Below are positions 1 to 11,867 of a DNA stretch of 64,000 bases, one piece after another. The notes below the pieces were generated by a model that ran no database searches, was not told the origin of the DNA, and worked only from the letters and a program-made list of their open reading frames with translations. The stretch lies in assembly GCF_947179515.1 (NCBI RefSeq), contig NC_067473.1, positions 100,033,782-100,097,781 of the forward strand. The letters run 5' to 3'. Each line of letters begins with the position of its first letter. Position 1 is the stretch's first letter. Position numbers and translations under genes: made by a program. The stretch comes from Apodemus sylvaticus (Eukaryota; Chordata; Mammalia; Rodentia; Muridae).

Positions 1-530
1 AGGAAAGTCTCTTAAACAATGAGCAGTCTATCTAGACCAAAACTATTTTTTTTTCAAATCTCAGAATAATATATTTGGCATTGTGATATTTCTCACCAAG
101 AGAAAACAAGCTTGTTTATTAGCATAGGGATAAAAAAGAATGTATCATGATTACATCAAAGAGGGCAGTTGTTTCAAATAAGAGGCTTTAATATAAACTT
201 AATTGGGAGCAGAAGTTGACTTTGTCTTTCTTGGTATCAAAGACAGAAGCCTAGTATTTTGCCATCTTTCAGCACAAGCTGCGGAGAGGGATGTAGATCC
301 CTCCAACTATAGCCTATATTCTTTGTTATATTCAGGAAAGATCCTGCCATTCTGGTCCCTTCAGGGATTTTTATTATGAGCTTTCATGAATTTCAGCACT
401 GACAGAGACCATGATAGGGTTGCTACTTCTTAAGCACTTCTTGCTGAATTGAATTAAATAATAGTGGTTTTGAGCCAACATTTCAAACCTGAGTCACAAC
501 AAACTTAGCTATAGTGTAAACTCCACTTAA
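1..530. other. AT-rich intergenic DNA, nothing recognised
   Basis: No V-segment, SINE or convincing L1 homology was recognised here. There is no octamer/leader/RSS combination on either strand. Confidence 0.5.
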
Positions 531-585
531 TGTGTTCCTAGATTTCCTGTGCCAGAATTGGAGGTGTCCTTATGTAAATCAAGGG

Positions 586-588
<3 letters not shown>

Positions 589-672
<84 letters not shown>

Positions 673-711
673 CTTCCCCCCTCCCTCCCTCCATATGTGT
701 GTGTGTGTGTG

Positions 712-746
<35 letters not shown>
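589..746. repeat. Compound microsatellite (CT)n-(GT)n-(GTCT)n
   Basis: A pure CT run of about 81 bp (589-669) is followed by a C-rich bridge, a GT run (about 696-713) and GTCT units to 746. Open reading frames across it, encoding Leu-Ser or Arg-Glu runs, are by-products of the repeat. Confidence 0.97.
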
Positions 747-747
<1 letters not shown>

Positions 748-1029
748 CCTGTCTCTTCCTTTTCCGCATTTCTATCTTTATTTTGTCAAATGGATAATTC
801 TGGCTCATACAATGAGTCTGGTAATGTTACTTTCTTTTATGTAGCTTTGAAGAGTTCAGGAGCATTAGTGTCACTCTTTAGTAAATATCTAGCTGAATCC
901 CACAGAGCCCCTATAAGTAATGAGTTTCACACTTTTGAGAGACATTTTTATTACCACTTCAATAATATTGCTTTCTTTGGTTCTGTTGAAGTTTATTAAT
1001 ATCGTTTTTGTTTAGTGCTGTTATGTCAT

Positions 1030-2540
1030 ATGTGTCTAGGCACACATGTATTTCTTCTAGATTTTCCAGTTTGGGGGAGTATAAGATTTCAAAGCACTAT
1101 CCAATGAATTCCTGGATCACATTTGAATCTGTTTCAAATCCCTCTCTTCTGTATCTGAATTTATTAATGTAAGTCTGCTTCCCTTGCTGTTGTCCATCTA
1201 TTCATTCAAAGAACAAAAACTTTGAATGATTTTATTTACTTCTATTTTAATATTCATTTCATTTATTTCTGCTCAGATATTTACCACCTCTTCCCATTAA
1301 CTGCTTTGGTTGGCTTGACCTTTTCCTTAGACAGTGAGGTTCATCATTAAGCATTTATTTGGTGATTTGCTGGATGTCATTCTTGTTTTTTATTGTAGGC
1401 ATTCAAAACTATATAATTTCCTCTCAGCATCACATACCTGAATCTGAAAGTTCTAGCATGCTATATTGTCATTTTTGTTTGATTCTAGGAATCATTTATT
1501 TTTCCTCAATGAGTTCTTCAATAAATCATTGGTAATTACAGAGGTTACTTTGGAATCTCACATTAATTATTTAGTTCCTGTAATTTCTCTGCTGGATTGT
1601 AGTTTCATTTAAATTATATTATTCTTGTTAAAACTTACATTGTGACCTAAAATGTAGTGTATCTTTAGAATGTTGAAGAGCTGTAATGATGAACAGTACA
1701 TCTACATACATGAGACATATTAGAGAAGTTTGCTGTGTCCATTCACTGCTTGTGCAGTTTAATGACATCTCCTTTGTGTTTTCAGTTTGAATCTAAAGAT
1801 GCAAGAGCAGACATTTTCCTCTGCTATTGTGTCAGGACATAACTGGACTTTCTATGTTCTATGGACTTTCTATGTCGATTGCATCCAGGTTTGTTTTACC
1901 GAATTGGAATGCAGTTTGCTTTGTATGTATTTGGAATTGTTTTGTATACTTTAGTGATTTTATTTTTGCTTATTGTTTTCTTTATAAGCTCTCTTCAGCA
2001 TTGGTTTGGTTTCTACTGTGGCAGATATGAGAAGAGCTATTCCTGCTTGGTTTGAAAACCATTTTCATGATAGATTTACTTTCATCCATACACAGCATGT
2101 ATATCTCATTACCAGATAGGTATGTTTCTTGGGGAATTCATCCAGTTAAGTATAATTTTTAAATAGACCAACAACATGTGCATCATTATTAATTGTGGTG
2201 AAATAAGTTTATTTAAAAATGTTAATTAATTCCTGTACATTTACTATGTTTCTTGAGGATTGGGTTGTGGTTTAGTTGCTTGTTTGCTTACTCTTTGAGT
2301 ATATTAGAATTTTCTGCCTTACAGTGTTAAACATACATGACTGCTTTCATGATAACTACTGTTTATCTATTCTTCTCTTGGCATTACTTTTTAATGTACT
2401 GTCATGATTGAGACATTCTTTTTTTTCTATGTGCATAGTATTTTATATTATCTTCTGTCTTCATGATCATGAAATGCCTTAGTTTATGATTATCTTATAA
2501 TTTTCTCATTTCTCCCTCAATTTAAGATAATTTTAGCTGA
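1030..2540 (-). mobile_element. Ancient L1 fragment, antisense, first part
   Basis: The composition and phrases are those of an antisense L1 ORF2, for example the region near 1200-1300 that matches the linker between the endonuclease and reverse transcriptase domains (cf. the intact copies at 25.6 kb and 37.0 kb). It is heavily mutated with no usable frame. It is interrupted by a younger L1 3' end at about 2555-2860. Assignment is by recognition only; boundaries are approximate. Confidence 0.5.
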
Positions 2541-2554
2541 CATTAGTGATCAGC

Positions 2555-2860
2555 AGTCTCTGGACCCATGAGATACCTCAAACACTGTACCACCAAACAG
2601 GCAGCATACACCAGCTGACATGAGGCTCCCAACAAACATACAGTAGAGAACTGCATGGTCTGTGTTAATTCACAGATGATGCCCCTAACCCTCAAGAAAC
2701 TGGAGGTCACAAGGAGTTTAGAGGGAAGGTTGGGATGTGGGTGGTGACATCCACATGAAGACAGGAGGTGGGGAGAAGGTATGGGATGTGGAAGCGTTGG
2801 AGGGTAGACAATGAAGGGATAAAATACGAAGTGTAAATAAAAAAATTCAAAAGAAAAATA
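2555..2860 (+). mobile_element. 5'-truncated L1 3'-UTR insertion
   Basis: This looks like the 3' end of an old rodent L1 subfamily: a purine-rich GGTGGGGA-type 3' UTR followed by an A-rich tail near 2835-2860. It sits inside the older antisense L1. Short similar flanks (TAGCTGA before, TAGCTAA after) may be remains of the target-site duplication. Confidence 0.6.
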
Positions 2861-3720
2861 GCTAACTTATTTATCTATTATCTTCTATACCTTAAATATA
2901 TTTTTAAATGCTTTTATGGCCTGTAAGGTTTTCAATTCGAGTTCAATTATCAGTCTGATGTGTTTGCCTTGGAAATTGAGTTGGAATTTTTCCATTATAT
3001 ATTTTGACGTTGGTTCTTTACTCATTCTAACATGATAGACACAATCGATGACATTGAGAGGTTCTTCTCTGGTAATAGCTACATAGGGAAGTGAATTTCT
3101 CCTTATTTTTGTCATATTTTTTCTTTATATCTGAATTTTCTATTCTTATTTCATATAATATGTTCCCATGGCTTTATCTCAGCTCATCTATATTTTATAA
3201 TTATGGGAATTATTTTCTTCATAATATAAGTATTCAAAATTATAGCCATAGTATTTATTAAGCAAATTGTTGATGGTTCAGTGCTGTTTTCTCTACTTCA
3301 ACCTGATTGGGGATATACTTTCATGTTAATGAGTCCTATAGTGATTTTTTGTTCTCAGTATTAACTTGATACACTAATAATTTAATTCCCATCAATTCAG
3401 TTGTTTTTTTGTCCGTACTCACTCTTGATGATTTTTTTAATCCATCATGCTGATATTTGCTTATATATCAGTAGCTTTCATCCCTACAGTTGTGTTTGTA
3501 TCTTTTGTGATAATTCCATATGTCATATGTTTATAAAATCTTCTACCAATATTTCAATAATTTCACTAAATTTGAGATAAATTATTGAGGGAATTATGGT
3601 CCTTTGGGGGCATTACTTTTGGCTTGATTTTTCATGATCTTTTCTTTCTCTGTTATGATTGTCATAAATGCCTCTTTTAGTTTACTTTGGGCTTTTATAA
3701 ATTTAGAAAATTTATTACTC
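2861..3720 (-). mobile_element. Ancient L1 fragment, antisense, second part
   Basis: This continues the AT-rich antisense L1-like sequence after the younger insertion. It probably covers ORF1 or the start of ORF2, but it is too decayed to place residues. No intact reading frame is seen. Confidence 0.35.
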
Positions 3721-4079
3721 TCAAGGATAGCAAATCCCCAGAATCACAGACCAAAATATCTGCTTTTAGATAGGTCCATAATGATTTTGCTAATCAGAAC
3801 ATGGCCATGATTGGTTAGTATATTATTTACACAAGACCATACAGTGTTTCCCTCTGAAAACATTGAACTCCTTAACTCATATGATGTAAGAACTGAAATG
3901 TAGCATCTTTTGAAAATTAAATCTACCATTAGGATGGAGGGAGGTTTCTCAATCTCCATAGTTGGAAATTAGATATGGAGACTTCAGAGGGATATACGTC
4001 CCCAGAAACAAGAGAAAATATTATCACATTTTCTCTATGTGGGTCATAAATATGCAAAATCTAAGTATGTAATTTTTAT

Positions 4080-4286
4080 GTTTCTATGTGAGCATGTGTA
4101 TGTATATGTATATTTCTATAGGAGAGCATGTGCATGCATATATGATTGTATACATTTGTGTGTGCATAGATGTGTATGTATGTGGATATGTGTATCTATG
4201 TGTGTATAACTGTGGTGTATATGTGCATATATGTACATATATGTGTGTGTATATTTTTATGTATGTGTATGTATGTCATGAGTATT

Positions 4287-4320
<34 letters not shown>
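4080..4320. repeat. TG/TATG-rich microsatellite
   Basis: Interrupted TATG and TG repeats end in a pure TG run at about 4287-4314. It lies in the 3' flank of the first V8 segment. The equivalent place in the second copy (29164-29280) is also TA/TG-rich but shorter. Confidence 0.9.
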
Positions 4321-5073
4321 AGAAAGAGAAAAGTAAGAGATGGAATAGAGGAAGAAAGCATATCATAAAAGTTAAGGGGAAAGGGTAAATTTAGCACATG
4401 TGGTCAAAAATATGATATACTATAAAGCCATTGTTTTTATGAAAATTGTATACAGTGAATTAACATCTGTAAAGAATTTTAAGAAGCAGTAAAATTACTC
4501 AGAGGATGAAGATACTGAATACCAACCCTAATGTCAGAACCTAAACAACAACAACAAAAAAAAAATCAGTCCAAATTGTCTTCTGACTTCCATAAAATAT
4601 GTACAGCTACAATGCAGACAAACACACAGAAACACAAACACACACTCACCTGCACACAGGAAAAGGTAATGAACTAATTACAATGAAATAAAAGTTAAAA
4701 CAATTTATGAAAAAAGAGAAGCAAAAACCAGAAATGGACACAAGAAGTAAGAAAACCCTTTAGAGGCTAGAAAAAGCAAGAAACAAATTCTGTTTCCAGA
4801 GAGCCGAGACAAAATGGAATTTGCCATCATCATCACTCAGACCAAAGAGACTTATATTAGATACTGGGACTCTAGAATATAACTCTCTCACATTCAAGCA
4901 AATTGTTACAGATAGAAAAGGACTATAGTAACGATTTCTTTTCTGCATGTTCTTAAAGAGGTTTTACATAGCAAAGGACAAAAAGGATTTTTGAACCCTT
5001 TGTTTTTGCTGGACTTTGCAAACTTTTTCATTAGTGTTTTAGGCACACTGGCTCTCATTTAGAAGGAGGAAGT

Positions 5074-5081
5074 ATGCAAAT
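5074..5081 (-). promoter_or_regulatory. Octamer motif downstream of the V8 segment
   Basis: An exact ATTTGCAT on the minus strand, about 70 bp 3' of the V exon. It is not in promoter position. The second V8 copy reads ATGCAGAC here, so the site is not conserved and may be chance. Confidence 0.4.
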
Positions 5082-5125
5082 CCAGGGCTATGTGTGGTGC
5101 AGGCAGCTGGTGAGTGTCTCAAGGA

Positions 5126-5153
5126 GGTTTGTGTAGGAAGCTGAAGCACTGTG
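5126..5153 (-). other. 12-RSS of the first V8 segment
   Basis: Read on the minus strand: heptamer CACAGTG (5147-5153, consensus), 12-bp spacer (5135-5146), nonamer ACACAAACC (5126-5134, one mismatch to ACAAAAACC). It directly abuts the V exon. This is the V-kappa arrangement that pairs with the 23-RSS of J-kappa. Confidence 0.95.
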
Positions 5154-5720
5154 GGAGGAGTACTATAAAGCTGCTGACAGTAATAAACTGCCAGGTCTTC
5201 AGCCTGCACACTGCTGATGGTCAGAGTGAAATCTGCCCCAGATCCACTGCCTGTGAAGCGATCAGGGACACCAGATGCTCTAGTGGAGGCATAGTATATC
5301 AGCAGTTTAGGAGATTGCCCTGGTTTCTTCTGGTACCAGGCCAAGTAGTTCTTTTGATCTTTACTATATAAAAGACTCTGGCTGGACTTGCAGCTCATAG
5401 TGACCTTCTCTCCTGCTGACACAGCCAGGGAGGATGGAGACTGAGTCATCACAATGTCCCCAGAAGTACCTGAAATAATAAATAGAGAGTGAACATGCAT
5501 ACATACACATAGATTATAATAACAATTGAAATTTGTCATTTAAATAACCTTATAATGTCATATTGTCAGAGTATCATTACATAAGAAATATTATACTCTT
5601 GCACACAATGAAAATTTCTTATATATAAAGATGTGACTATGAAATGATAATAATACTTTTGAATTTCTCACCAGACACCCATAGCAACATCAACATTAGG
5701 ACCTGGGACTGTAACTCCAT
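5154..5720 (-). CDS. Igkv8: Immunoglobulin kappa variable segment, subgroup V8, intact
   Basis: Germline V-kappa segment encoding the variable domain of an antibody light chain after V-J joining in B-cell precursors. Exon 1 (5720-5672, 49 nt) encodes a hydrophobic leader starting MELQSQVLMLMLLWVSG. The donor is GTGAGA, and exon 2 runs 5469-5154 after a TTTCAG acceptor. Mature V starts DIVMTQSPSSLAVSAGEKV. Cys23 (SCKSSQS), Trp35 (LAWYQKK) and Cys88 (AVYYCQQ) are present, with a long CDR1 typical of V8 and germline CDR3 QQLYSTPP. Position 38 is Lys rather than the usual Gln. No stop or frameshift was seen. A TATA-like TTTATAAA and an exact octamer lie upstream and a 12-RSS lies downstream. It is probably functional; expression cannot be judged. 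A continuous reading frame extends past the RSS and into the intron only because those stretches happen to stay open. Confidence 0.95.
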
Positions 5721-5762
5721 CTTGTTCCTCCTGCCTTTGTGATGCTGCTCAGTTCTCACTGG

Positions 5763-5771
5763 TTTATAAAT
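5763..5771 (-). promoter_or_regulatory. TATA-like box of the first V8 promoter
   Basis: ATTTATAAA on the minus strand, about 45 bp upstream of the leader ATG and between it and the octamer. The same motif is kept in the second V8 copy near 30718-30727. Confidence 0.7.
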
Positions 5772-5802
5772 TGTGAACAGCTGAGCTATCCTTAAGGGAC
5801 CC

Positions 5803-5810
5803 ATGCAAAT
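5803..5810 (-). promoter_or_regulatory. Octamer of the first V8 promoter
   Basis: Exact ATTTGCAT on the minus strand, about 83 bp upstream of the leader ATG. This is the Oct-1/Oct-2 site and orientation typical of kappa V promoters. Confidence 0.92.
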
Positions 5811-6867
5811 CAGTCAGTAATACAAAATCAAAAGACTGGGCAGTTTGTGTGAGAATGGGTGGTATAAATCAACGGCTAAAATACCATCACAGAGAGTACG
5901 GGCATTCACTGAAACATAATATCTATCAGATCAACAGAAATGTCCTGAGTACTCTTGGGTTAAAATGCAAGAAATATTTTTGAATCAGTTGACTTCTGCA
6001 AAAACTTTAGGACAGCTATCAAAGACTGACAGTCCCAAACAATTTATAATATATACCCAGAAAATCACAACAACAAAGGAAACATAAAATAAAATAAGGG
6101 TGTATGGTGGACACACAGAAAGAAAATGCATAAAAAAGAGGAAATTAATGCTAAATTTGTTCAGTATCTCACATCTGCAAAGCCACTGAGGTCTATGAAC
6201 AGTGTCTCACTTCTGTTTCAAAGCTAAACATGGAACAGGGATGAAAAGAGAAACTCAGAATTCATTCTGTAGTAATCCTGTGAGACATTAATTTAGTCCT
6301 GGGACCTAAGAAGCTTCAGTTTTGAAGCAAAGGTAAATCCAGAATAAAATAATACGTCTTTTTCCTACAATTCCATAAAACTGAAAAGGGGCTCTAAATT
6401 TGGAGACTGGAAAGTGAAAGACACATCCAGATTTCTCCATGAAATCATGACTGTAGACAAACATAGCCAAAAGTATTTATTTCGGAACTGCATATTATAG
6501 GGTAATTTTGAAATGAGCCGTATTGAAACTGAGTGATAATGGTCTTTCTGACAAGGTAAACATATTAGAAAAATACTCTCCAGAAGGGGGGAGTGCATCT
6601 TTCTTATAGCAAGCCACAATCTTACAAAATTCAATAAACCACAGCATCATAGATTGCTGTCATCCAAAGCAAAGAAAAATGTTTGAGTATGAGCGAAAAT
6701 AAATTGAAATATCAAAAACCAAAGAACCTTGCAAGATCAGATTAAAGAATCATATATGTATATAAGGGGTCACACACCCATACACATACACACACTCATA
6801 TATATGAAATAAATGATATACCTGGTATTATGAATAAAGTACAAGAAATCAAAGGAAAAAAATGGAA

Positions 6868-7000
6868 AGGAGTGGAGATTCACATCTGTAATCCCAGAAA
6901 TGGTGAGATAGAAACAGCAGGATCATGAATTTGAGGTCTTTCTGGGATATGCAGTAACTTCTAGGCCAGTCTAGTCTATGCATGGAGACAATCTTTCAAC
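6868..7000 (+). mobile_element. Diverged B1/B4-like SINE
   Basis: It contains a B1-like phrase around CTGTAATCCCAGAA and, later, a CAGGATCATGAATTTGAGG segment followed by a degraded right half. Divergence is high, so the family (B1 or B4) is uncertain. Confidence 0.45.
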
Positions 7001-7297
7001 ATGTGTATCATTAGTCAATGGAGTTCCAAGGAGGGTTATGGTACTATCTATCCAAAATGTTAATATTTTTACATTAACTAAGAATTTTGAAGAAAATCAA
7101 ATATGTATTTAACCGATATGCATTTTATTTTATTTTCTATTAAATATATAATTTTAAACATCAAAATTTCGAGAATAAACCATTAAATTATGCCTGACAA
7201 GCATATTCAGATCTCCTCTGTAAACTGTTTAACACATGATTATATGAGAGAGACAATAGTATGGTGGTTACTTGTTAGTTTCATGGTGAAAGATGAA

Positions 7298-7549
7298 ACC
7301 TTATTTTCATTTCCCCCTCTCAACATTGAGACCCCATCTAGCTTAGACCTCAGTTGGACCTGTGAATACTGCCACAGTCTCTGTGAGTTCATATGTGCAT
7401 CAATCCTGTTTGTCTGAAAGATACTTTTCCTCAATGTCATCGATTTCCCCTGGCTCTCAAAATCATTAAAGAATATTAAAAGATGGGTTAACAGACATGT
7501 AGATACATGGGAGCTAGGTATCTAGATAGATGATAGATGATAGATAGAA
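7298..7549 (-). repeat. Inverted duplication, arm 1
   Basis: This stretch is the reverse complement of 13086-13337 with four base differences in about 252 positions, counted by eye. Both arms end in a GATA/TATC microsatellite on one side. The homology stops abruptly at 7298. Part of the sequence resembles a dispersed rodent repeat, so independent insertion is an alternative, but the shared repeat/microsatellite junction favours duplication or conversion. Confidence 0.9.
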
Positions 7550-7560
7550 AGAAAGATAGT

Positions 7561-7616
<56 letters not shown>

Positions 7617-7632
7617 AAGATAAATAGATAGA
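7520..7632. repeat. (GATA)n / (GACA)n microsatellite
   Basis: Tandem GATA units with a short GACA block near 7604-7615. The reading frames here encode Tyr-Leu-Ser-Ile repeats and are not genes. Confidence 0.96.
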
Positions 7633-8380
7633 GAGCACAAATGTTACTGTTATAGGATGAAGAGACAAACAATGGTTATTAGAAATGTAGTCCAATGTGT
7701 CCAAAACTAAATGTCAAAAAACTAGAATATAGTTGAGGAGTAGGGAGAAAGGAAACAAACAAACAAGCAAACAAATAAACAACATTTCATCAAGAAGCCA
7801 CAACTAATTTATAGGTATTAACCATTATTTCTTAACCTTATATTACATCAATTCAGCTATAAAGATACAAATGTTATTGAACTAGATTTAAAAACTGTAC
7901 TCAACAATTTTCTCTAAGAAACAAACCTTGCTGTTAGTGATATTCCATATGAAGAGAGTTAAATGATGGAAGTAAATCTACCAGGAGAGTGGGAACCCAA
8001 ACCAAGCTGGTTCAGCTCTGCTGATATCTAGTGCAGTAGAATGCAAACCAAAAGTGCTATTAACAAATAAAGAAAGTAATAAAGTTGAGTCACTCAAAGT
8101 ACATAACAATTACAAATACATGTACACCAAATGATGGGGATTCAGTTAAAGAAACATGAATAGATATATGGTCAGTTATATCAAGATAAAACAGCACAGA
8201 GGAATTTTAGCACACCACTCTCATCTGTTGATTGAAAATAAAAATCACCATAGAAACTTTAGAAATAAATGGCAGGAGAAATGAATGTACACAATAGACA
8301 TCTAAATGGTATCAGACCAATCATGTATACTATACATCATTCTAAGCAGTCCATTGAACCACCTAAAGAACAGACTCTGT
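7633..8380. other. Intergenic DNA, nothing recognised
   Basis: AT-rich sequence. It may be part of the decayed L1 that becomes recognisable further right. No V-segment signals were seen. Confidence 0.4.
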
Positions 8381-8990
8381 TCTAAGTCAGAAAATAAGTT
8401 TTAAAAAAGGATAAGAGAATCTAAACTAGAAACTAGCACAGAGAGAAATTACAGGAACTAAATGATTAATTGGAGAAATACAGTAGCCTCTTGTATTATC
8501 ATTGATTTATAGAGAAGTCATGGAGAAAAATAATTCCTAGAATCAGATGAAAATGACAAAACATCATCCTAGCATATTTGCAATATAGTATGTAATGCTG
8601 AGAGGGTATTTTATGGCTTTGAATGCCTGTATTAAAAACACAAAACTCAAATGACCAAATTCAGAGAGATGCCAAATAAGGACCTACCTCAATTCTCTCA
8701 ATACAGAGAGGTGCCAAATAAGTGACTTACCTCAATTTCTAAAACAATATCAAGCCAAACCCAAAGCAGTAAATGGAAAGAGGTGGTAAATATTAGTGCA
8801 GAAATAAATGAAATGAACTATTAAAATAGCAATAAAAACCATACATGAAATTATTCAAGAGCTTCTTCTTTGAAAAGTAGAAGACAACGGCATTCAGTCT
8901 AACCCTGAGAAAGAAAGAGATCCAAATTAATAAAATCATAGATAGAAGAGAAGCTCTTGCAAAAGATTCAAGTGAAATCCTTTGTATCAT
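8380..8990 (+). mobile_element. Ancient L1 ORF2 fragment
   Basis: Sense-strand phrases resemble the L1 ORF2 segment after the endonuclease domain, especially 8760-8985 (AAACCCAAAGCAGT..., then AGCAGAAATAAATGAAAT-like, then CAAAGGATT-like ends). Multiple stops and indels leave no frame. Old subfamily; boundaries approximate. Confidence 0.55.
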
Positions 8991-8999
8991 TGGGGGGGG

Positions 9000-9780
9000 A
9001 GTATTTTGAAATCTTATACTTCTCCCCGAACTGAAAAATGTAGAAGAAAAAATGCCAGATATTGTTTGTCTTCCTGTCTGTCTCTCACTCTTTTACCTAC
9101 AGACAGAAAAAAGAGACACAGAGACAGAGAGAGAAAGATCAATTTCCACAATTAACATTTCCTCTCCTACCTTCTGAAATTCTTGCAAGCTAGATTTAAG
9201 AACATGTTAGGAGGAGTGTAATGAAACACCAACTTGAAAAGAATTAGAAAAGTAATATTAAAATTCATTAACTCTCCAAAATCAAGTAACATGTGTGTTG
9301 TCAGTATTCAGTTGTATTTTGTAGGAATTTAGGCATCCCTTGTTCTGAATTGCTTTGAAAGGCTGAAACCCTTTGTGCTCATCTCAGTTTTCATCACTGG
9401 GAATAAGATAGTGATCACAACATTTGGTCTGACTGGAGGTCATGCTCCATGGGCCTTCTGGAGACAGTCAAGCTGAAATGTAGAGCAGTCAGACTTTGAG
9501 GGTGGTGCACAGAGCTTCACTCAGTCCTTTGAATTATGATACTATGTCAGGACATCAGGGACTAAGGTCTTTTTCCCTGTCCAATCTCTGGAAACAGAGA
9601 CATCTGACTTTCCCTTGCATTGTATACAGTGTTCACCCCTTGTCAATATCTTGAGTTTAGGTGCCATGAAGGAGGAAAATACTTATGAAAGAGCCAACAA
9701 ACCCAGCCAATTTGTAGTTGGTCTTAAAATACTCTAGGAAATTCTTTGCTAATCCTGAGAGCAGGCATCACTATGAACAC
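9000..9780. other. 5' flank of the plus-strand V3 pseudogene
   Basis: No transposon was recognised with confidence. The last few hundred bases precede the octamer of the V3 pseudogene and probably belong to the old V3 duplication unit. Confidence 0.35.
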
Positions 9781-9800
9781 CAACCCAGTTTCTTGAGCTG

Positions 9801-9808
9801 ATTTGCAT
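9801..9808 (+). promoter_or_regulatory. Octamer of the V3 pseudogene promoter
   Basis: Exact ATTTGCAT in the context GAGCTGATTTGCATA, which is shared with the intact V3 at 57390. It lies about 87 bp before the degenerate leader exon. The promoter element survived while the gene decayed. Confidence 0.9.
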
Positions 9809-9894
9809 AGTAAGCCAAAGTGCAGATTATACAGAATGTTTTTAAAGGCAGCTTGCCTTTGCCCAAGAAGCAGCCTATAGTCCTGTTCTCAGAG

Positions 9895-10474
9895 ATAGGG
9901 TCTGCTCTTCTGCTGTGGGTACTGCTGCTTTGGGTTTCAGGTGAGGTGTGATGGTGTTGGAAATATCCCTTGGGGTCATTGAAGTTTTTCATACTTTGGT
10001 GTCCTAATCATTGAAATTTTGGCATTTAATTGATTTTAATTTTCCTTTTCATTTATGAGTTCTCATACTGTAGCTCATACCTCCTGTTATAAATTTCACA
10101 TACATGATGAGTTTACACTGGGGTGTTTTCACTACATCTGTGACAGCAAGGTGTCTTTATCACTGTAGGATCAACTGGTGACATTGTGCTGACTCAGTCT
10201 CCAGCACCTTTTGCCATGTCTTTCAGGCAAAAGGCCACCATCTTCTACAGGACCAGCCAGAGTGTCCCTGAATATGGTGATAATTATATGCATTTGTACC
10301 AGCAGAAACCAGGACATTCTCCCAAACTCCTGATCTCTCTTGCATCTATCCTAGTATCTGGGGTCCCTGCCCTGTTCAGTGGCAGTGGGCCACAGACTTC
10401 AGCCTCACCATCCATCCTGCGGAGGCTGATGCTGCTGCACCCTACAACTGTTAGCAGATTAAAGAGATTCCTCC
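9895..10474 (+). pseudogene. Igkv3: V-kappa subgroup 3 pseudogene
   Basis: Exon 1 (9895-9940) keeps the leader shape (LLLWVLLLWVS) and a GTGAGG donor, but the initiator is ATA instead of ATG and 3 nt are missing relative to the intact V3. Exon 2 (10169-10474) begins after a CACTGTAG acceptor and reads STGDIVLTQSPAPFA. Defects: Cys23 is Tyr (TIFYRTS), Trp35 is Leu (MHLYQQ), a 4-nt deletion near 10389 shifts the frame after SGSG, and in the original frame TAG follows the second Cys codon (TACAACTGTTAG, near 10441). The RSS heptamer is also damaged. It cannot make a light chain. It could still be a donor of sequence in gene conversion, which is not known for mouse kappa. Confidence 0.95.
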
Positions 10475-10502
10475 AACAGTGCACCAGGTTGGAACAAAAA
10501 CC
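10475..10502 (+). other. Defective 12-RSS of the V3 pseudogene
   Basis: Heptamer AACAGTG (10475-10481) has lost the essential first C of CACAGTG. The spacer is 12 bp (10482-10493). The nonamer ACAAAAACC (10494-10502) is perfect. Confidence 0.93.
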
Positions 10503-11860
10503 TTCTGGGATAACAGGTCACAGGCTCAGTTTCTGAACTGTTTTCCACATTATACATTTTTATTAAACTTGTTCCCAAAAAGGCTGATGCCGTGAAACAG
10601 ATTTCTTAAAATGATCTATTTGTTTGTCCCATCATGTATGTATGATTTATTACTCACTTATCAACTTGCTTATTTAATAAAGACCTAAATTATTCTATTT
10701 TTCAGATATTTTTATGTTCAATAGAGTGAGAAGACAATCATTTTAAACTTACAGGAAGCTTTCCTCAGCCACTCAGAATAAACAGAGCCTTGTGAAAATA
10801 AAGGTCATTTAATTGTATTGAAGACAAAAGCTAACATTTTGATCCTAATTTTTTATATGTCACATCTATTTTCTTGTGATTCCCAAATCCCTCTTCAATA
10901 GATCACTTATCTAAACATCCTTTAGCTGTCTTGTACTGTTTCACTTCTGGGCTGCATCCCTCTGTTCATTACAGATGCTCATCCATGGTCTTTATCTCAT
11001 TGGATATTCTTTTTTCTTTCTCCACTATTTACATCTTTATTTTAAATAATATCTTCCACAATGTACCCACATTATCTTCTTGCTTTCATTCACTCTTTGC
11101 TATCATCTTTCACAGGGAATTGCAAAACATTATTTTATATACGAAACTGACCTTGAAATCACTATTGACCCAGGACTTGAAACCCTCCTGCCCCTTCACT
11201 CTCTCCTTCAAAGTGAGTTTCCTTTGGGCTTCTGTTTCATCCCATGAAGCATGTAAAATCACAACAAAGTGATCCTGAGGAAAGATTTCAGAGTTCATAT
11301 CTGGCATTTTCATGTATATAGTCTTTAATTAGTTTCATATTGCTGCAGAATAAGTTAATAAAAATGTAGTGACTTATACCCACAACACCTTTAATCTTGG
11401 ATGGGTTTATCTGTGTCCTCTCAAAGCCTTATAGTCTCCAGTCAAACTATTGTCAAGGATGAATTCTCATCTAAGTACTCAAAATATTTTCTTGTAAGTC
11501 CAGTGAAGATGTTGTAACAGCCTCTTTTAAATTTCTGAAATCTTAAAATAGGTTTTCATCAATTTTCCTAATATGACCTTAGCTTATCAAATGCCCTGGC
11601 TCATCCATTCATGTGCCAGAATTAAAAGCCTCACCTACCTTGTTCAATAGCTTTTCCAGTTACTGATAAGACCTACAGTAAGGAAATCACCAAGGATATA
11701 ATATGTTTCAAGTGTAGTACTTTTATGGGACTCTTGGCTGTGAGATTGAATAGGTCTCTGACTCTTGAACCTGCTCTTAGGCCTCTTTTCCTCCTATTTG
11801 ATTGCATAAATATGATAGTTTCTGCTTCATCTAATTAAATTTTATTTTGTCAGGTTTGGT
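10503..11860. other. 3' flank of the V3 pseudogene, otherwise unassigned
   Basis: The first about 200 bp resemble the 3' flank of the intact V3 (58098-58260). The remainder is AT-rich with no clear element; 11330-11400 faintly recalls an old mammalian DNA transposon but is not assigned. Confidence 0.4.
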
Positions 11861-11867
11861 TGTTATC

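Larger units (their letters stand above)
3940..6720 (-). repeat. V8 duplication unit, copy 1
   Basis: This block, containing the V8 segment at 5154-5720, aligns by eye with 29020-32110 in the same orientation. Shared sequence covers the 3' flank (for example 3985-4060 against 29070-29135), both exons, the intron, and the 5' flank (for example 6260-6320 against 31240-31320, and the CTCTCCAGAAGG phrase at about 6575 and 31988). Copy 1 lacks the L1 tail that interrupts copy 2. Confidence 0.8.

Noticed and set aside
527..999. Open frames of Leu-Ser or Arg-Glu repeats
   Set aside because: Translation of a CT/GT microsatellite.
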